From Rhizobium sp. Q54 (lineage in GTDB: Bacteria > Pseudomonadota > Alphaproteobacteria > Micropepsales > Micropepsaceae), in contig CAMAPL010000020.1 in NCBI GenBank assembly GCA_945860165.1, positions 1 through 41,049 on the forward strand: a stretch of 41,049 nt of DNA. Direction: 5' to 3'. The notes under the pieces were generated by a model that worked only from the letters and a program-made list of their open reading frames with translations, ran no database searches and had not been told where the DNA came from. Within the stretch, counting starts at the first letter, position 1; the number at the start of each line of letters is the position of its first letter. Of this stretch, positions 8,826-20,627 are shown in pieces. The position numbers and the translations under genes were made by a program.

Positions 8826-8881
8826 TGTCGCCAAACCCCGGCTCAGCTACAGCGTTATAGCGCAAGTGCAAGGCCGCAGGC

Positions 8882-10282
8882 ATGACCAAATACGATTACG
8901 ACCTCTTTGTTATCGGTGGTGGCTCAGGTGGCGTGCGCGCCAGCCGCATGGCGGCGCTGGCGGGCGCGAAAGTCGCGCTAGCGGAAGAATGGCGCATGGG
9001 CGGCACCTGCGTCATTCGCGGCTGCATTCCCAAGAAGCTGCTGGTCTATGCCAGCCATTTTTCCGAAAATTTCCTAGATGCGCCTGGTTATGGCTGGACC
9101 ATGGGAGAGCCGAAATTCGACTGGGCCACACTTATCGCCAACAAGGACAAGGAAATCGACCGGCTGGAGGGCCTGTACACGGCCAATGTCGAAAAAGCCG
9201 GTGTGACCATCCTGCAGGATCGTGCCGTGTTCGAGGACGAACACACATTGCTGCTGGTCAATTCGCAGAAGAAAGTCACAGCCAAAAAAATCTTGATCGC
9301 CACCGGCACCCGCCCGAACCGCGAAATGGGCACCAGCCACATCATTCCCGGTGGCGAACTCTGCATCACCTCCGACGAAGCCTTCCATCTGAAGGAACTG
9401 CCCAGGCGCATCCTGATCGCGGGCGGCGGCTATATCGCACTGGAATTCGCCCATATCTTCCAAGGACTGGGTAGCCACGTGTCCTTGGTCTATCGCGGCG
9501 ACAAGCCCCTGCGCGGCTTTGACGACGACATGCGCGACGCAGTTTGCGCATCGATGCAGGCACGCGGGCTGGAGGTGCTGCTAGGCTGCGAATTCAGCAA
9601 GATCGAAAAACGCGGCGATTGCCTTCATGCCGAAACCAACAAGGGCGCCATCATCGAGTGCGACCAGATCATGCTGGCGATCGGCCGCATGCCAAACACC
9701 ATGGCGCTACATGTCGAGAAGGCCGGCGTCGAGCTTGGCAAGAAGGGCGAAGTGAAGGTGGACGGTTATTCGCGCACCAGCGCTCCGCACATCTATGCCA
9801 TTGGCGATGTCACCGACCGGATACAGCTGACCCCGGTGGCGATCCATGAAGCCATGTGTTTCGTCGAGACGGCCTTCGGGGACAATCCCATCCGTCCCGA
9901 CCATGCCCATGTCCCCAGCGCGGTGTTCACCACGCCCGAGCTGGCGGCGGTCGGCCTGAGCGAAACCACGGCGCTCGACCTTGGCCATTCCATTGATGTC
10001 TACAAATCCACCTTCAAGCCGCTACTGCACACGCTGGGCGGTCGGCCGGTGCGTACCCTGATGAAGCTGATTGTGGATGCGAATACCGACAAGATTCTGG
10101 GCTGCCACATGTTCGGCGACCATGCCGCCGAGGTTATCCAGATCGTCGCGGTGGCGCTGAAAATGGGTGCTACCAAAAAGGATTTTGACAGCACCATCGC
10201 GCTGCACCCCACCGCCGCCGAGGAACTGGTGACCATGCGGAGCAAGAGCTACAGCAAAACGCCGGCCGATCTGAAGGTTTAA
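8882..10282 (+). CDS. gor: Glutathione-disulfide reductase
   Basis: FAD-dependent enzyme that reduces glutathione disulfide with NADPH. The 466-residue protein starts with the FAD fold GGGSGGVRASR (about residues 12-22), followed by the redox-active disulfide in GGTCVIRGCIPKK (CxxxxC). The NADPH-binding fold is GGGYIALEFA, with the second FAD motif YAIGDVTDRIQLTPVA, and the C-terminal dimer interface carries the catalytic histidine in ALHPTAAEE. All key residues are present. It is divergent from the DUF900 hydrolase. Assignment against other class I disulfide reductases (mercury, trypanothione) rests on overall resemblance to bacterial Gor. Confidence 0.95.
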   Translation: MTKYDYDLFVIGGGSGGVRASRMAALAGAKVALAEEWRMGGTCVIRGCIPKKLLVYASHFSENFLDAPGYGWTMGEPKFDWATLIANKDKEIDRLEGLYTANVEKAGVTILQDRAVFEDEHTLLLVNSQKKVTAKKILIATGTRPNREMGTSHIIPGGELCITSDEAFHLKELPRRILIAGGGYIALEFAHIFQGLGSHVSLVYRGDKPLRGFDDDMRDAVCASMQARGLEVLLGCEFSKIEKRGDCLHAETNKGAIIECDQIMLAIGRMPNTMALHVEKAGVELGKKGEVKVDGYSRTSAPHIYAIGDVTDRIQLTPVAIHEAMCFVETAFGDNPIRPDHAHVPSAVFTTPELAAVGLSETTALDLGHSIDVYKSTFKPLLHTLGGRPVRTLMKLIVDANTDKILGCHMFGDHAAEVIQIVAVALKMGATKKDFDSTIALHPTAAEELVTMRSKSYSKTPADLKV

Positions 10283-10408
10283 ACCTTTGCTGGATAATGG
10301 TTTTTTATCCCGCCCGGGCTGTTCACCCTTGCCCGGTGCGATACTGGTAAAATCCCCCCCCATCGCCTATATCCACGGCCCGTTTGCACGATTTTGAAGG
10401 AGAGTGGC

Positions 10409-11788
10409 GTGGCCCAGAGCTGGACCCCGCAGAGTTGGCAGGAAAAGACCGCCCGTCAGATGCCGGATTATCCGGACAAGGCGGCGCTGGATCGCGTCCT
10501 GACCCAGCTCAAGACCCATCCGCCGCTGGTGTTCGCGGGCGAAGCACGCAACCTGATGACCAATCTTGGCCAGGTGGCGGAAGGCAAGGCTTTCCTGTTG
10601 CAAGGCGGTGACTGCGCCGAAAGCTTCGCTGAATTCCATCCCGACAATATCCGCGACACTTTCCGCGTGCTGCTGCAGATGGCTGTGGTGTTGACCTTTG
10701 CCGCCGGCGTGCCGGTGGTGAAAGTGGGCCGCATCGCCGGCCAGTTCGCCAAGCCGCGTTCCGACGATTTCGAGAAGCAGGGCGATGTCACGCTGCCCTC
10801 CTGGCGCGGCGACAATGTCAACGGCAGCGAGTTCACGCCAGAGACGAGAATTCCTGATCCGCAGCGCCTGCTGCAGGCCACCGCCCAGTCGGCGGCAACG
10901 CTCAATTTGCTGCGCGCCTTCGCCCAGGGCGGTTACGCCGATCTGCACAATGTCCATCGCTGGATGCTGGGCTTCATCGCGGACTCGCCGGCCGGCGAAC
11001 AATATAAGGGCCTGGCGCAGCGTATTTCCGAAACGCTCGACTTCATGTCGGCGTGCGGCATCAACTCCGAGACCGTGCCCCAGCTGCGCGGCACCGATTT
11101 CTACACCAGCCACGAAGCCCTGTTGCTGCCTTATGAGCAGGCGATGACGCGCGTCGATTCCACCAGCGGCGACTGGTACGACACCAGTGCCCATATGTTG
11201 TGGATCGGCGACCGTACCCGCCAGCTCGACGGCGCCCATGTCGAGTTCATGCGCGGCATCAAGAATCCGCTTGGCCTGAAATGCGGCCCCAGCCTGGAGC
11301 CGGACGACCTGCTGCGCCTGATCGCGGCGCTCAATCCCGGCAACATTCCCGGCCGCCTGGCGCTGATTGCCCGCTTCGGTTCCGACAAGGTTGCTGAAAA
11401 GCTGCCCGCTTTGTTGCGCGCCGTGAAGCGCGAAGGTGCCAAGGTTGTGTGGTCGTCCGACCCCATGCACGGCAACACCATAAAGCTGCAGTCCGGCTAC
11501 AAGACCCGCCCCGTCGACCGCATCCTGGAAGAAGTCCGCAGCTTTTTCGCCATCCATCGCGCCGAGGGCACCCATGCCGGCGGCGTGCATTTCGAGATGA
11601 CAGGCCAGAATGTCACCGAATGCCTGGGCGGCGCGCAGGGACTGAAGGAAATCGATCTCCAGGACCGTTACCAGACCGCCTGCGATCCGCGCCTCAATGC
11701 CAGCCAGGCGCTGGAACTGGCGTTCCTGATCGCGCAGGGCATCCGCGACGAACGGATGAAAGACGCGGGGCTGGCCGCCTCGGCCTGA
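10409..11788 (+). CDS. Class II 3-deoxy-7-phosphoheptulonate (DAHP) synthase
   Basis: First enzyme of the shikimate pathway, joining phosphoenolpyruvate and erythrose-4-phosphate. This is the plant-like class II family, recognisable from [19 protein letters not shown] at the N-terminus, [29 protein letters not shown], the [11 protein letters not shown]-like [24 protein letters not shown], and [11 protein letters not shown] place the start at the GTG at 10409, since AAGGAG at 10397-10402 lies six bases upstream and the protein then begins with the family's usual MAQSWTP; the longer frame from a TTG at 10394 would swallow this ribosome site. That gives 459 residues. A membrane protein gene follows six bases after the stop. 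Confidence 0.95.
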   Translation: MAQSWTPQSWQEKTARQMPDYPDKAALDRVLTQLKTHPPLVFAGEARNLMTNLGQVAEGKAFLLQGGDCAESFAEFHPDNIRDTFRVLLQMAVVLTFAAGVPVVKVGRIAGQFAKPRSDDFEKQGDVTLPSWRGDNVNGSEFTPETRIPDPQRLLQATAQSAATLNLLRAFAQGGYADLHNVHRWMLGFIADSPAGEQYKGLAQRISETLDFMSACGINSETVPQLRGTDFYTSHEALLLPYEQAMTRVDSTSGDWYDTSAHMLWIGDRTRQLDGAHVEFMRGIKNPLGLKCGPSLEPDDLLRLIAALNPGNIPGRLALIARFGSDKVAEKLPALLRAVKREGAKVVWSSDPMHGNTIKLQSGYKTRPVDRILEEVRSFFAIHRAEGTHAGGVHFEMTGQNVTECLGGAQGLKEIDLQDRYQTACDPRLNASQALELAFLIAQGIRDERMKDAGLAASA

Positions 11789-11794
11789 TAATTC

Positions 11795-12550
11795 ATGGGA
11801 ATTGCGCGCCTGTTGGCGAAGGGCTGGATCGTTTTCTGCCTCTTCGCGGGCGCCCATGCCCTGCGGTTGGCCCTGATGACCGGCGTACCGCTGCAATCCT
11901 CGTCCTTCGCCATCGGCATCTGCGCCGCGCTGTTCATGGCGATGGGGCTTTTGTTCGTCGGCGGCTTCGGCGCCTCGGCGGGTCATTCCAGCACGCCCTT
12001 GCTTGAGCGCCTCAAGCCGCATCACCTGATCCCCGGCTTCAACGAAGCGGTGTTCATGGCTTTCGTGGTGCTGAGTTTCCTCAACCAGGCGCTGGTGGCC
12101 CCCGGCGTCATTGATCGCGGCGCCGCCGGCGCGCTGGAGAATGCCGCTTATTTTATCCTGCCCGGGCAGCGGGCGCTGGTGCATGCGCTGGAAGACTGCA
12201 CGCTGGATGGCGGCCGCGCCTTTGCCGCGGCGTTCGCCTGGCTGCTGGCCATCGTCTATCTCGCCAGCGCGGTGTCGCGGCTGAAGCTCCAGGCCGGGCT
12301 GATCCGGCTGGAAGCGGGCGAACGGGTGCAGCCGCTGGGCCCGACCCTGCGGGCGTTCCTGTTCGGTACGGTAGCGGTCGTTGGCATCCAGTTCCTGTTC
12401 GTCGGCTCGGCCTATCCCCAGCTGAACTGCAGCGCCTTTGCCGACATCACCGGGGCGGTTTTGATCGGCCTGGCGCCCTTGATGCTCGCCTATCTGATCG
12501 TGGCCATGCTGGCCTCGCTGATGGCCGTTGCGCCTGAAAAAAATAAGTAA
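11795..12550 (+). CDS. Six-helix integral membrane protein, function unknown
   Basis: I do not recognise a family. The 251-residue protein has about six hydrophobic segments: roughly residues 9-27, 38-60, 85-105, 140-163, 186-207 and 218-243. There is no signal peptide distinct from the first helix. Two cysteines (DCTLDGG region and QLNCSAF) lie in loops. It starts six bases after the DAHP synthase stop and is probably cotranscribed with it, but nothing in the sequence links it to aromatic synthesis. The C-terminus is short and basic (PEKNK), suggesting a cytoplasmic end. Confidence 0.75.
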   Translation: MGIARLLAKGWIVFCLFAGAHALRLALMTGVPLQSSSFAIGICAALFMAMGLLFVGGFGASAGHSSTPLLERLKPHHLIPGFNEAVFMAFVVLSFLNQALVAPGVIDRGAAGALENAAYFILPGQRALVHALEDCTLDGGRAFAAAFAWLLAIVYLASAVSRLKLQAGLIRLEAGERVQPLGPTLRAFLFGTVAVVGIQFLFVGSAYPQLNCSAFADITGAVLIGLAPLMLAYLIVAMLASLMAVAPEKNK

Positions 12551-12614
12551 TATCAACGTCTTATATTGGTAATAAAGCGGAATATTTGTTTGCTGGCGGC
12601 CGGCCAAGGCGCAG

Positions 12615-12630
12615 GCGCTATAATAAGCGC
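12615..12630. promoter_or_regulatory. TATAAT within a small inverted repeat
   Basis: GCGCT-ATAATA-AGCGC surrounds a perfect TATAAT at 12619-12624, placed about 50 bases upstream of the likely Gfo/Idh start. No convincing -35 is found at 16-18 bases (TTGCTG is 23 bases away). A promoter for the downstream operon is possible but weakly supported. Confidence 0.3.
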
Positions 12631-12673
12631 TTGGTTTCATTGGGGACCTCCCATTTTGTTTCTTCGTCGCCGT

Positions 12674-13630
12674 GTGCCCGAAAATGGACCGCTAAAGGCT
12701 GCCGTCATCGGCGCCGGCGTCTTCGGCCATCACCATGCCACCAAATACAAGGCGCTTGGCCAGGCCGGCGCGAATGTCGAACTGTTCGCCGTCGCCGATC
12801 CCAATGCCGACATGCGCGCCAAGGCCAAGGGGCATTATGGCTGCAAGACTGTGGTCGACTGGCGCGAGCTGCTGGGTAAGGTGGACCTGGTCAGCGTTTG
12901 TTCGCCCGCCGTCACCCATGCTGAGATCGTGCGCGCCTTCCTGGGCGCGGGCGCCCATGTGCTGGTGGAAAAGCCCATCGCCACCACCGTGGAAGAGGCC
13001 GCCGAACTGGTGGCGCTGGCGCGCGATGTTGGCAAGGTTCTTACTGTCGGTCACCAGGAGCGTTTCGTTTTCGCCCGTACCGGTCTTCTGGATGTGTCCG
13101 AGACGCCGCAGGAAATAACCTGCTGGCGGCAAGGCCCCTGGACCGGGCGCGGCGATGACGTCTCGGTGGTTCTCGACCTGATGATCCACGATATCGACCT
13201 GGTGCATTCGCTGGTGCCGGGGCCGGTGACCGAGATACGGGCCGAAGGCCTGATCGAATATGGCCCCCATGCCGACGAAGTGTTCGCCCTGCTGCATTTC
13301 GCCTGCGGCACGGTCGCCAAGCTGGAAACCAGCCGCGTTGCCACCGAGCGCAAGCGGGGTCTGCGCGCCGTCTATGCCGAGGGCGTGGTGGAAATCGATT
13401 TTCTGTCCCGCACCGTGAAAAACACCACGCCGCGTCCGCTGGGCGCGCTGGAACTGGGCGACCCGCTGGGCGAAGCCGTGGCCGGCTTTGTCGCCGCCGC
13501 CAAGGCGGGTGTGGACGCGCTGGTGACGCCGGAACAGGCGGCTCAGGCGCTGGAAACCGCGTTGTGGATCGAACAGGCCTCGGGCGTTGCCGTGCCGGCA
13601 ACCCAGACCCGCGTTGCGGCAGGCCGCTAG
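12674..13630 (+). CDS. Gfo/Idh/MocA-family NAD(P)-dependent oxidoreductase
   Basis: Sugar-type dehydrogenase with a Rossmann fold: AAVIGAGVFGHHHATKY at the N-terminus, SVCSPAVTHAEI, the EKP motif (LVEKPIATT), GHQERF, and a catalytic-type block DLMIHDIDLV. The IHDIDLV block and general look resemble the group that contains UDP-GlcNAc 3-dehydrogenases of lipid A synthesis, but also other sugar dehydrogenases, so the substrate stays open. The start is uncertain: the open frame reaches back to a TTG at 12566, but family alignment favours a start just before PLKAAVIG; the in-frame GTG at 12674 is used. No clear Shine-Dalgarno supports either. It is followed by nadE after 33 bases. Confidence 0.82.
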   Translation: MPENGPLKAAVIGAGVFGHHHATKYKALGQAGANVELFAVADPNADMRAKAKGHYGCKTVVDWRELLGKVDLVSVCSPAVTHAEIVRAFLGAGAHVLVEKPIATTVEEAAELVALARDVGKVLTVGHQERFVFARTGLLDVSETPQEITCWRQGPWTGRGDDVSVVLDLMIHDIDLVHSLVPGPVTEIRAEGLIEYGPHADEVFALLHFACGTVAKLETSRVATERKRGLRAVYAEGVVEIDFLSRTVKNTTPRPLGALELGDPLGEAVAGFVAAAKAGVDALVTPEQAAQALETALWIEQASGVAVPATQTRVAAGR

Positions 13631-13663
13631 TATCATCTGCCTTACCCACGCTAAATAACGGTC

Positions 13664-15334
13664 ATGGTTGACCGTTTCCGCATTGCGCTTGCCCAGTTGA
13701 ACCCGGTGGTGGGCGATATCGCCGGGAATCTGGGACAAGCGCGCGCCGCCCGCGCCCAAGTTCAAAAAGAGATGGCCGGCGCCGACGTCATCCTGTTTTC
13801 CGAACTCTTCATCGTCGGCTATTCGCCCGAAGACCTGGTGCTGAAGCCGGCCTTGCAGGAAGATGCCCTCACTGCGGTGGAAGCGTTGGCGCGCGACACG
13901 ACCGATGGCGGTCCCGCTATCCTGATCGGCACGCCCTGGGTGGATGGCGGCAAGCTCTACAATGCCGTGGCGCTGCTGGACGGCGGCAAGGTTGCGGCCG
14001 TCACCTTCAAGCACGACCTGCCCAATTACGGCGTGTTCGATGAAAAGCGCGTCTTCGCTGCCGGACCGTTGCCCAAGCCGCTGATGGTGCGCGGCGTGGC
14101 GCTGGGCGTGCCGATCTGCGAGGACATCTGGACCCAGGAAGTCACCGATGCCCTGGCCCAGACCGGGGCGGAGATTCTGTGCGTTCCCAACGGCTCGCCC
14201 TTTGAAGCAGGCAAGGAAGATGTGCGCATAAAGCTTGCCGCATCGCGTGTGCGCGAAAGCGGCTTGCCCCTGGTCTATCTCAACCAGATCGGCGGCCAGG
14301 ACGAAGTGGTTTATGATGGCGCATCCTTTGTGCTGAACGCCGATCAGGCCATTGCCGCGTCGCTGCCGGGCTGGGAGACCTGCATCACCGTTACGCAATG
14401 GACGCGCGGCACGGACAAGAAGTGGGCCTGCGCGCCGGGCGATACATTTGTCGCCGAAGACCGCGCAAGCCAAGTCTATCACGCCATGATGCTGGGCCTG
14501 CGCGACTATGTGAACAAGAACCGCTTTCCTGGTTTGGTGCTGGGCCTGTCCGGCGGCATCGATTCCGCCATTTCGGCGGCGGTGGCGGTGGATGCGCTGG
14601 GTGCTGGCCGCGTGCGCTGCGTGATGCTGCCGTCGCGCTATACCAGCCGCGAAAGCCTGGAAGACGCCGACGCCTGCGCCCGCCTGCTGGGTGTCGCCTA
14701 CGAGACCATCGAGATCGAGCGTGCCGTGGCGGCGGTGACCGAGACCCTGGCGGCGCCTTTCGCCGGTACCAAGCCTGATACCACGGAAGAGAATATCCAG
14801 TCTCGCCTGCGCGGCGTGATCCTGATGGCGATCTCCAACAAGTTCGGACCGATGGTGCTGACCACCGGCAACAAGAGCGAGATGAGCGTCGGCTATGCCA
14901 CCCTCTATGGCGACATGTGCGGCGGCTATAACGTGCTGAAGGACATCTACAAGACCGAGGTGTTCCGCCTGTGCCATTGGCGTAACCAGAACTCGCCAGC
15001 CGGCGCCCTGGGGCCGCAGGGCCGCGTCATTCCTGAGCGCATCATCGACAAGCCGCCCAGCGCCGAACTCAAGCCCGACCAGACCGATCAGGATTCGCTG
15101 CCGCCCTACGATATTCTTGACGGCATCCTGGAATGTCTGGTGGAGCGCGAATGTAGTTTCGAGGAGACAGTGGCGAAGGGCTACGATCCCGCCACGGTCA
15201 AGCGGATCGAGCACCTGCTCTATATTTCCGAATATAAGCGCCGCCAGGCGCCGCCGGGGGTGAAGATCAGCCCACGCAATTTCGGCCGCGACCGCCGTTA
15301 TCCGATTAGCAACGCATTTAGAGACGCGAGATGA
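13664..15334 (+). CDS. nadE: Glutamine-dependent NAD+ synthetase
   Basis: Last step of NAD+ synthesis, amidating nicotinic acid adenine dinucleotide with ammonia from glutamine. Two domains are present in 556 residues. The N-terminal nitrilase-type glutaminase has the Glu-Lys-Cys set in SELFIVGY, FKHDLPNYGVFDEKR and PICEDIW. The C-terminal synthetase has the ATP-pyrophosphatase loop LSGGIDSA, then NIQSRLRGV and TTGNKSEMSVGYATLYGDM. The gene ends ATGA, overlapping gltX by four bases, so the two are translationally coupled. Confidence 0.97.
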   Translation: MVDRFRIALAQLNPVVGDIAGNLGQARAARAQVQKEMAGADVILFSELFIVGYSPEDLVLKPALQEDALTAVEALARDTTDGGPAILIGTPWVDGGKLYNAVALLDGGKVAAVTFKHDLPNYGVFDEKRVFAAGPLPKPLMVRGVALGVPICEDIWTQEVTDALAQTGAEILCVPNGSPFEAGKEDVRIKLAASRVRESGLPLVYLNQIGGQDEVVYDGASFVLNADQAIAASLPGWETCITVTQWTRGTDKKWACAPGDTFVAEDRASQVYHAMMLGLRDYVNKNRFPGLVLGLSGGIDSAISAAVAVDALGAGRVRCVMLPSRYTSRESLEDADACARLLGVAYETIEIERAVAAVTETLAAPFAGTKPDTTEENIQSRLRGVILMAISNKFGPMVLTTGNKSEMSVGYATLYGDMCGGYNVLKDIYKTEVFRLCHWRNQNSPAGALGPQGRVIPERIIDKPPSAELKPDQTDQDSLPPYDILDGILECLVERECSFEETVAKGYDPATVKRIEHLLYISEYKRRQAPPGVKISPRNFGRDRRYPISNAFRDAR

Positions 15335-16647
15335 GCATTACCGTTCGCTTCGCACCATCTCCCACCGGCCTGCTGCATGTCGGCAATGCCCGTACCGCGC
15401 TGCTCAACTGGCTGTTCGCCAAAAAGCTGGGTGGCCGGTTCCTGCTGCGCATCGACGACACAGATGCGGCGCGTTCGACCAAGGCGTTCGAAGAGGCGAT
15501 CTATCGCGATCTGGGCTGGCTGGGCCTGGCCCATGACGGCACCGACCGCCAGATCAACCGCCTGGTCAAATACAGCACCGCTTTCTACACGCTGCAGGCC
15601 TCCGGGCGCGTCTATCCCTGCTTTGAGACTGAAGGTGAACTGGAACGCCAGCGTTCCCTGCTGGCGGCACGAAAGCTGCCGCCGATCTACAATCGCGCCT
15701 CGCTCGATCCCGTCAATGCAGAAAAATGGAAAGCGGAGGGCCGCAAGCCCCATTGGCGTTTCAAGCTGTCGCGCAGCAAGGTGGGCTGGACCGATCTGGT
15801 GCGCGGGCCTGTGGAGATCGATACAGCCACCATGTCCGATCCTGTGTTGGTGCGCGAAGATGGTGCGTTTCTGTATACGCTGCCATCAGTGGCCGACGAT
15901 ATCGACATGGCGATCAGCCATGTGGTGCGCGGCGAAGACCACGTCACCAACACCGCCGCCCAGATCGAGATGTTCCAGGCGCTGGGCGCATCCATTCCGA
16001 AGTTCGCACACTTCCCGCTTCTGGTCGGCGCGGGCGGCGAGGCGCTGTCCAAGCGGCTGGGTTCGCTGTCGCTGGAACAATTGCGCGAAGACGGCATGGA
16101 ACCGCTGGCGGTAGCGGCTTATCTCGCCAAGATCGGCACCTCCGATCCGGTCGAACCTCGGCAGACACTAGGCGAACTGGCGGCGGAATTCGACTTCACC
16201 AAGATCGGCCGGGCGCCGGCGCATTTTGTGGCCGAAGAACTGGAAGGCCTGAATGCCAAAACTTTGCACGCGATGCCTTACAGCGCCGTGGCGAATGCTG
16301 TCCCACAAGGCGAAGCCTTTTGGGATGCGATCAAGCCCAATCTCAACAAGCTGAGAGACATTGCCGAAATGGCCCGGCTGGTCAGCGGCCCGGTGACGCC
16401 GGTGATCGAGGATGCCGCACTCGCGACCGCCGCCGCCGCACTGTTGCCGCCCGAGCCCTGGAGCCAGGAGACATGGGGCGCCTGGACCAAGGCTGTGTCC
16501 GCCCAGACCGGGGCCAAGGGCAGGGGGCTGTTCCACCCCTTAAGGCTGGCGCTGACGGGGCTGGAGCATGGACCCGAACTCAAAAAACTGTTACCCATGA
16601 TCGGGCGCGATAAGGCTTTGGCGCGGCTCAATGGGGAAACGGCGTGA
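15331..16647 (+). CDS. gltX: Glutamyl-tRNA synthetase
   Basis: Class I aminoacyl-tRNA synthetase charging tRNA-Glu. The HIGH-type motif is SPTGLLHVGNARTAL (residues 8-22), and the KMSKS-type motif is LSKRLGS. At 438 residues it is shorter than the common 465-490, mostly in the anticodon-binding part. From established knowledge, many alphaproteobacteria carry two GltX copies, one of which can charge tRNA-Gln for later amidation; which type this is cannot be told by eye. It overlaps nadE by four bases, and a 98-base gap separates it from cysS. Confidence 0.93.
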   Translation: MSITVRFAPSPTGLLHVGNARTALLNWLFAKKLGGRFLLRIDDTDAARSTKAFEEAIYRDLGWLGLAHDGTDRQINRLVKYSTAFYTLQASGRVYPCFETEGELERQRSLLAARKLPPIYNRASLDPVNAEKWKAEGRKPHWRFKLSRSKVGWTDLVRGPVEIDTATMSDPVLVREDGAFLYTLPSVADDIDMAISHVVRGEDHVTNTAAQIEMFQALGASIPKFAHFPLLVGAGGEALSKRLGSLSLEQLREDGMEPLAVAAYLAKIGTSDPVEPRQTLGELAAEFDFTKIGRAPAHFVAEELEGLNAKTLHAMPYSAVANAVPQGEAFWDAIKPNLNKLRDIAEMARLVSGPVTPVIEDAALATAAAALLPPEPWSQETWGAWTKAVSAQTGAKGRGLFHPLRLALTGLEHGPELKKLLPMIGRDKALARLNGETA

Positions 16648-16745
16648 TCGTTTCGTGTCAAACCGGAATTCGAATTAGCGGCTGATTGTGCCCAGCTGTT
16701 TTCCGTTTGCCTGAACCGTTTTTTCACCCTTTTTCGAGCCGTCCG

Positions 16746-18037
16746 ATGTCCCTGCGCCTCTTCAACACCCTGACCAAGACCAAAGACGAATTTGCACCGC
16801 TCGATCCGGCGAATGTGCGGATGTATGTTTGCGGTCCCACGGTTTACGATTTCGCCCATATCGGCAATGCGCGCCCGGTCATCGTCTTTGATGTACTGTT
16901 CCGGCTGCTGCGCCACGTCTATGGTGCCGGTCATGTTACCTATGTTCGCAACATCACCGACGTAGACGACAAGATCAACGCGCGCGCCGCCGAGCGCGGC
17001 ATCTCCATCCGCGAACTGACTGAGGAAACCGCGCGCATCTATGAAGAAGATGTCGCGGGGCTGGGAAACCTGCCGCCCAGCGTGGCGCCGCGCGCCACCG
17101 AACATATCCCGCAGATGCTGCGCATCATCGATCGGCTGGTCGATGCCGGCCATGCCTATGCCGCTGATGGTCACGTGTTGTTCGATGTTTCGTCTAAGGC
17201 CGATTACGGAAAACTTTCACGCCGCAGCCTCGATGAGATGATCGCCGGTTCGCGGGTGGAAGTGGCGCCGTATAAAAAGAACCCGATGGATTTCGTTTTG
17301 TGGAAGCCGTCGGAAGATGCGCTGCCGGGCTGGGATTCACCCTGGGGCCGCGGCCGCCCCGGCTGGCATATCGAATGCAGCGCGATGGCGGGTGAATATC
17401 TGGGTGAATGTTTTGACATCCACGGCGGCGGCATCGACCTGCAATTCCCACATCATGAGAATGAGATCGCGCAGAGCGAAGGCGCCAACCACGGCCATCC
17501 GCTGGCCAAGGTCTGGATGCACAATGGCTTCCTGCAGGTGGAAGGCGAGAAGATGTCCAAGTCCCTGGGCAACTTCTACACCATCCGCGATCTGCTGGCT
17601 GACTGGCCGGGCGAAGTGCTGCGCTTCAACATGCTGCGCACCCACTATCGCCAGCCGATCGATTTCACCCTGGCGGGCCTCAGGGAAAGCTGGAAGACGC
17701 TGGAACGCTGGTATGAAGTGACCGAGCCGCTGGCCGATTCGTCGCCCGACGGCGAGTTCTTTGCCGCCCTGCGCGACGACCTCAACACCCCGGCCGCCAT
17801 TGCCTCGCTGCATCAGGCCGACGAGATGGCGCTGGCGGGCGGGCTGGGCTTTCTCGGATTTTCCAATGTGCAGCTGAAGATTGCGGCCAAAACACAAGTG
17901 GACACGGTGGCCATCGCCGCCGCCATCGAAGCGCGTATGGCTGCAAAGGCCACGAAGAATTTTGCCGAAAGTGACCGCATCCGTGACGAATTGCTGGCCA
18001 AGGGCGTTGTGCTGAAAGACGGGCCGCAGGGCACAAC

Positions 18038-18056
<19 letters not shown>
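16746..18056 (+). CDS. cysS: Cysteinyl-tRNA synthetase
   Basis: Class I synthetase that charges tRNA-Cys. The start at 16746 ([13 protein letters not shown]) matches the family N-terminus; the frame runs back to a TTG at 16686 but that extension has no family resemblance. Shown motifs are the zinc-binding [16 protein letters not shown] of the HIGH box, [12 protein letters not shown] with the second zinc cysteine, [15 protein letters not shown] with the histidines, and [10 protein letters not shown]. Length (436 residues) is a little short of the usual 460. Its end overlaps the cimA reading frame. Confidence 0.96.
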
Positions 18057-19647
<1,591 letters not shown>

Positions 19648-19651
<4 letters not shown>

Positions 19652-19989
19652 AATAGCCTGCCGCCGTTGGGTACGGGCACGGTGGAGCGCAGCAGCACCA
19701 CTTCACCCATTTCATCTGGCACGCCCAGGGTCAGGACCTCTGACGTGAACGGGCCGATCTGGCGGGGCGGGAAGTTGATCACTGCCATCACCTGTGTGCC
19801 GACCAGAATCTCAGGCGCATAATATTTGGTGATCTGGGCCGAAGAACACCTGGTGCCGATCTCTGCGCCGAAATCGATGGTCAGCTTGAGGGCGAGCTTG
19901 CGGGCTTCGGGAAAGGGTTCGGCGGCGATGACGGTTCCGACCCACATATCCACTTTCAGGAAATCGTCGAACTTGATCTCGGGCGTCAT
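19648..19989 (-). CDS. csaA: CsaA-like tRNA-binding domain protein
   Basis: Small 113-residue single-domain protein with the EMAP/tRNA-binding fold. It has KVDMWVGTVIAAEPFPEARKLALKL at the start, the SSAQITKYY block, and GTQVMAVINFPPRQIGPF, closing with the GEVVLLRSTVPVPNGGRL tail typical of CsaA. CsaA is proposed to have chaperone or export-helper activity; the cellular role is not settled. Its start overlaps the end of the upstream LOG gene by four bases (ATGA), and its stop codon overlaps the cimA stop on the other strand (CTAG). Confidence 0.9.
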
Positions 19990-20555
19990 AACTTTGCTTT
20001 CAGAAAGCGGAGCGCCGCTTCCGCGCTATCGGCGACGGTGTACAGGCTCAGCGCGGCCTGGCTGGCGAAGCCCATGCGCACTGTGTCCCGCACCAGCGCG
20101 TCCAAGGCGTCAAAGTATCCGTTCACATTGACCAGCACGATTGGCTTGGCATGTACGCCCAGCTGGGCTGCGGTCAGCACTTCGAAAAACTCGTCATAGG
20201 TGCCCAGGCCCCCCGGCAGCACGACAAAAGCGTCGGAGCGGGCGATCATCTGCTGCTTGCGCACAAACAGGTCGGGTACAATCTCGGTGGTTTCGCCATC
20301 GGTCAGCGGCGGTTCCACGGCGCGCAGGAAATCGGGCTGGATGCCGACCACCCCGGTTCCCGCCTCGCGTGCGGCGCGCGCTGTTACGCCCATCAGCCCC
20401 GGACTGCCGCCGCCGAACACCATATGTGCACCCATTTGCGCGATTCCGGCGCCCACGGCGCGGGCGGCTTCGCCGAAAGCGGGGTTTGTGCCAAGGGAGG
20501 AACCGCAGAAAACGCAGATCGCGGGACCGTTTTTCGGGATGTCAGCCTTGTCCAT
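19986..20555 (-). CDS. LOG-family nucleoside 5'-monophosphate phosphoribohydrolase
   Basis: Lysine-decarboxylase-like (LOG/TIGR00730) protein of 189 residues that splits the N-glycosidic bond of nucleoside 5'-monophosphates; plant homologues activate cytokinins. It shows VFCGSSLG near the N-terminus, GGGSPGLMG for phosphate binding, a conserved Arg/Lys in RKQQMIARSDAF, and the signature PGGLGTYDE with its catalytic glutamate. All signature residues are present. It is the first gene of a two-gene unit with csaA. Whether the bacterial product is a real signalling cytokinin or just nucleotide salvage is not evident. Confidence 0.92.
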   Translation of the reverse strand: MDKADIPKNGPAICVFCGSSLGTNPAFGEAARAVGAGIAQMGAHMVFGGGSPGLMGVTARAAREAGTGVVGIQPDFLRAVEPPLTDGETTEIVPDLFVRKQQMIARSDAFVVLPGGLGTYDEFFEVLTAAQLGVHAKPIVLVNVNGYFDALDALVRDTVRMGFASQAALSLYTVADSAEAALRFLKAKL

Positions 20556-20627
20556 AATGCCAGCGGGGTTGCACGGATTGCGGCATCTTCCTAAACAGGT
20601 TCACCGCCGAATCCAAAGGAGAAGTGC

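Noticed and set aside
7977-8885. 302-codon plus-strand frame opposite the DUF900 hydrolase
   Set aside because: The minus strand carries the AHSMG elbow and family features; the plus frame has none.
10367-12640. 757-codon open frame antisense to DAHP synthase and membrane protein
   Set aside because: Covers two sense genes with clear family or membrane features and shows no domain itself.
12692-15214. 840-codon open frame antisense to Gfo/Idh and nadE
   Set aside because: Long only because of GC bias; both sense genes have intact catalytic motifs.
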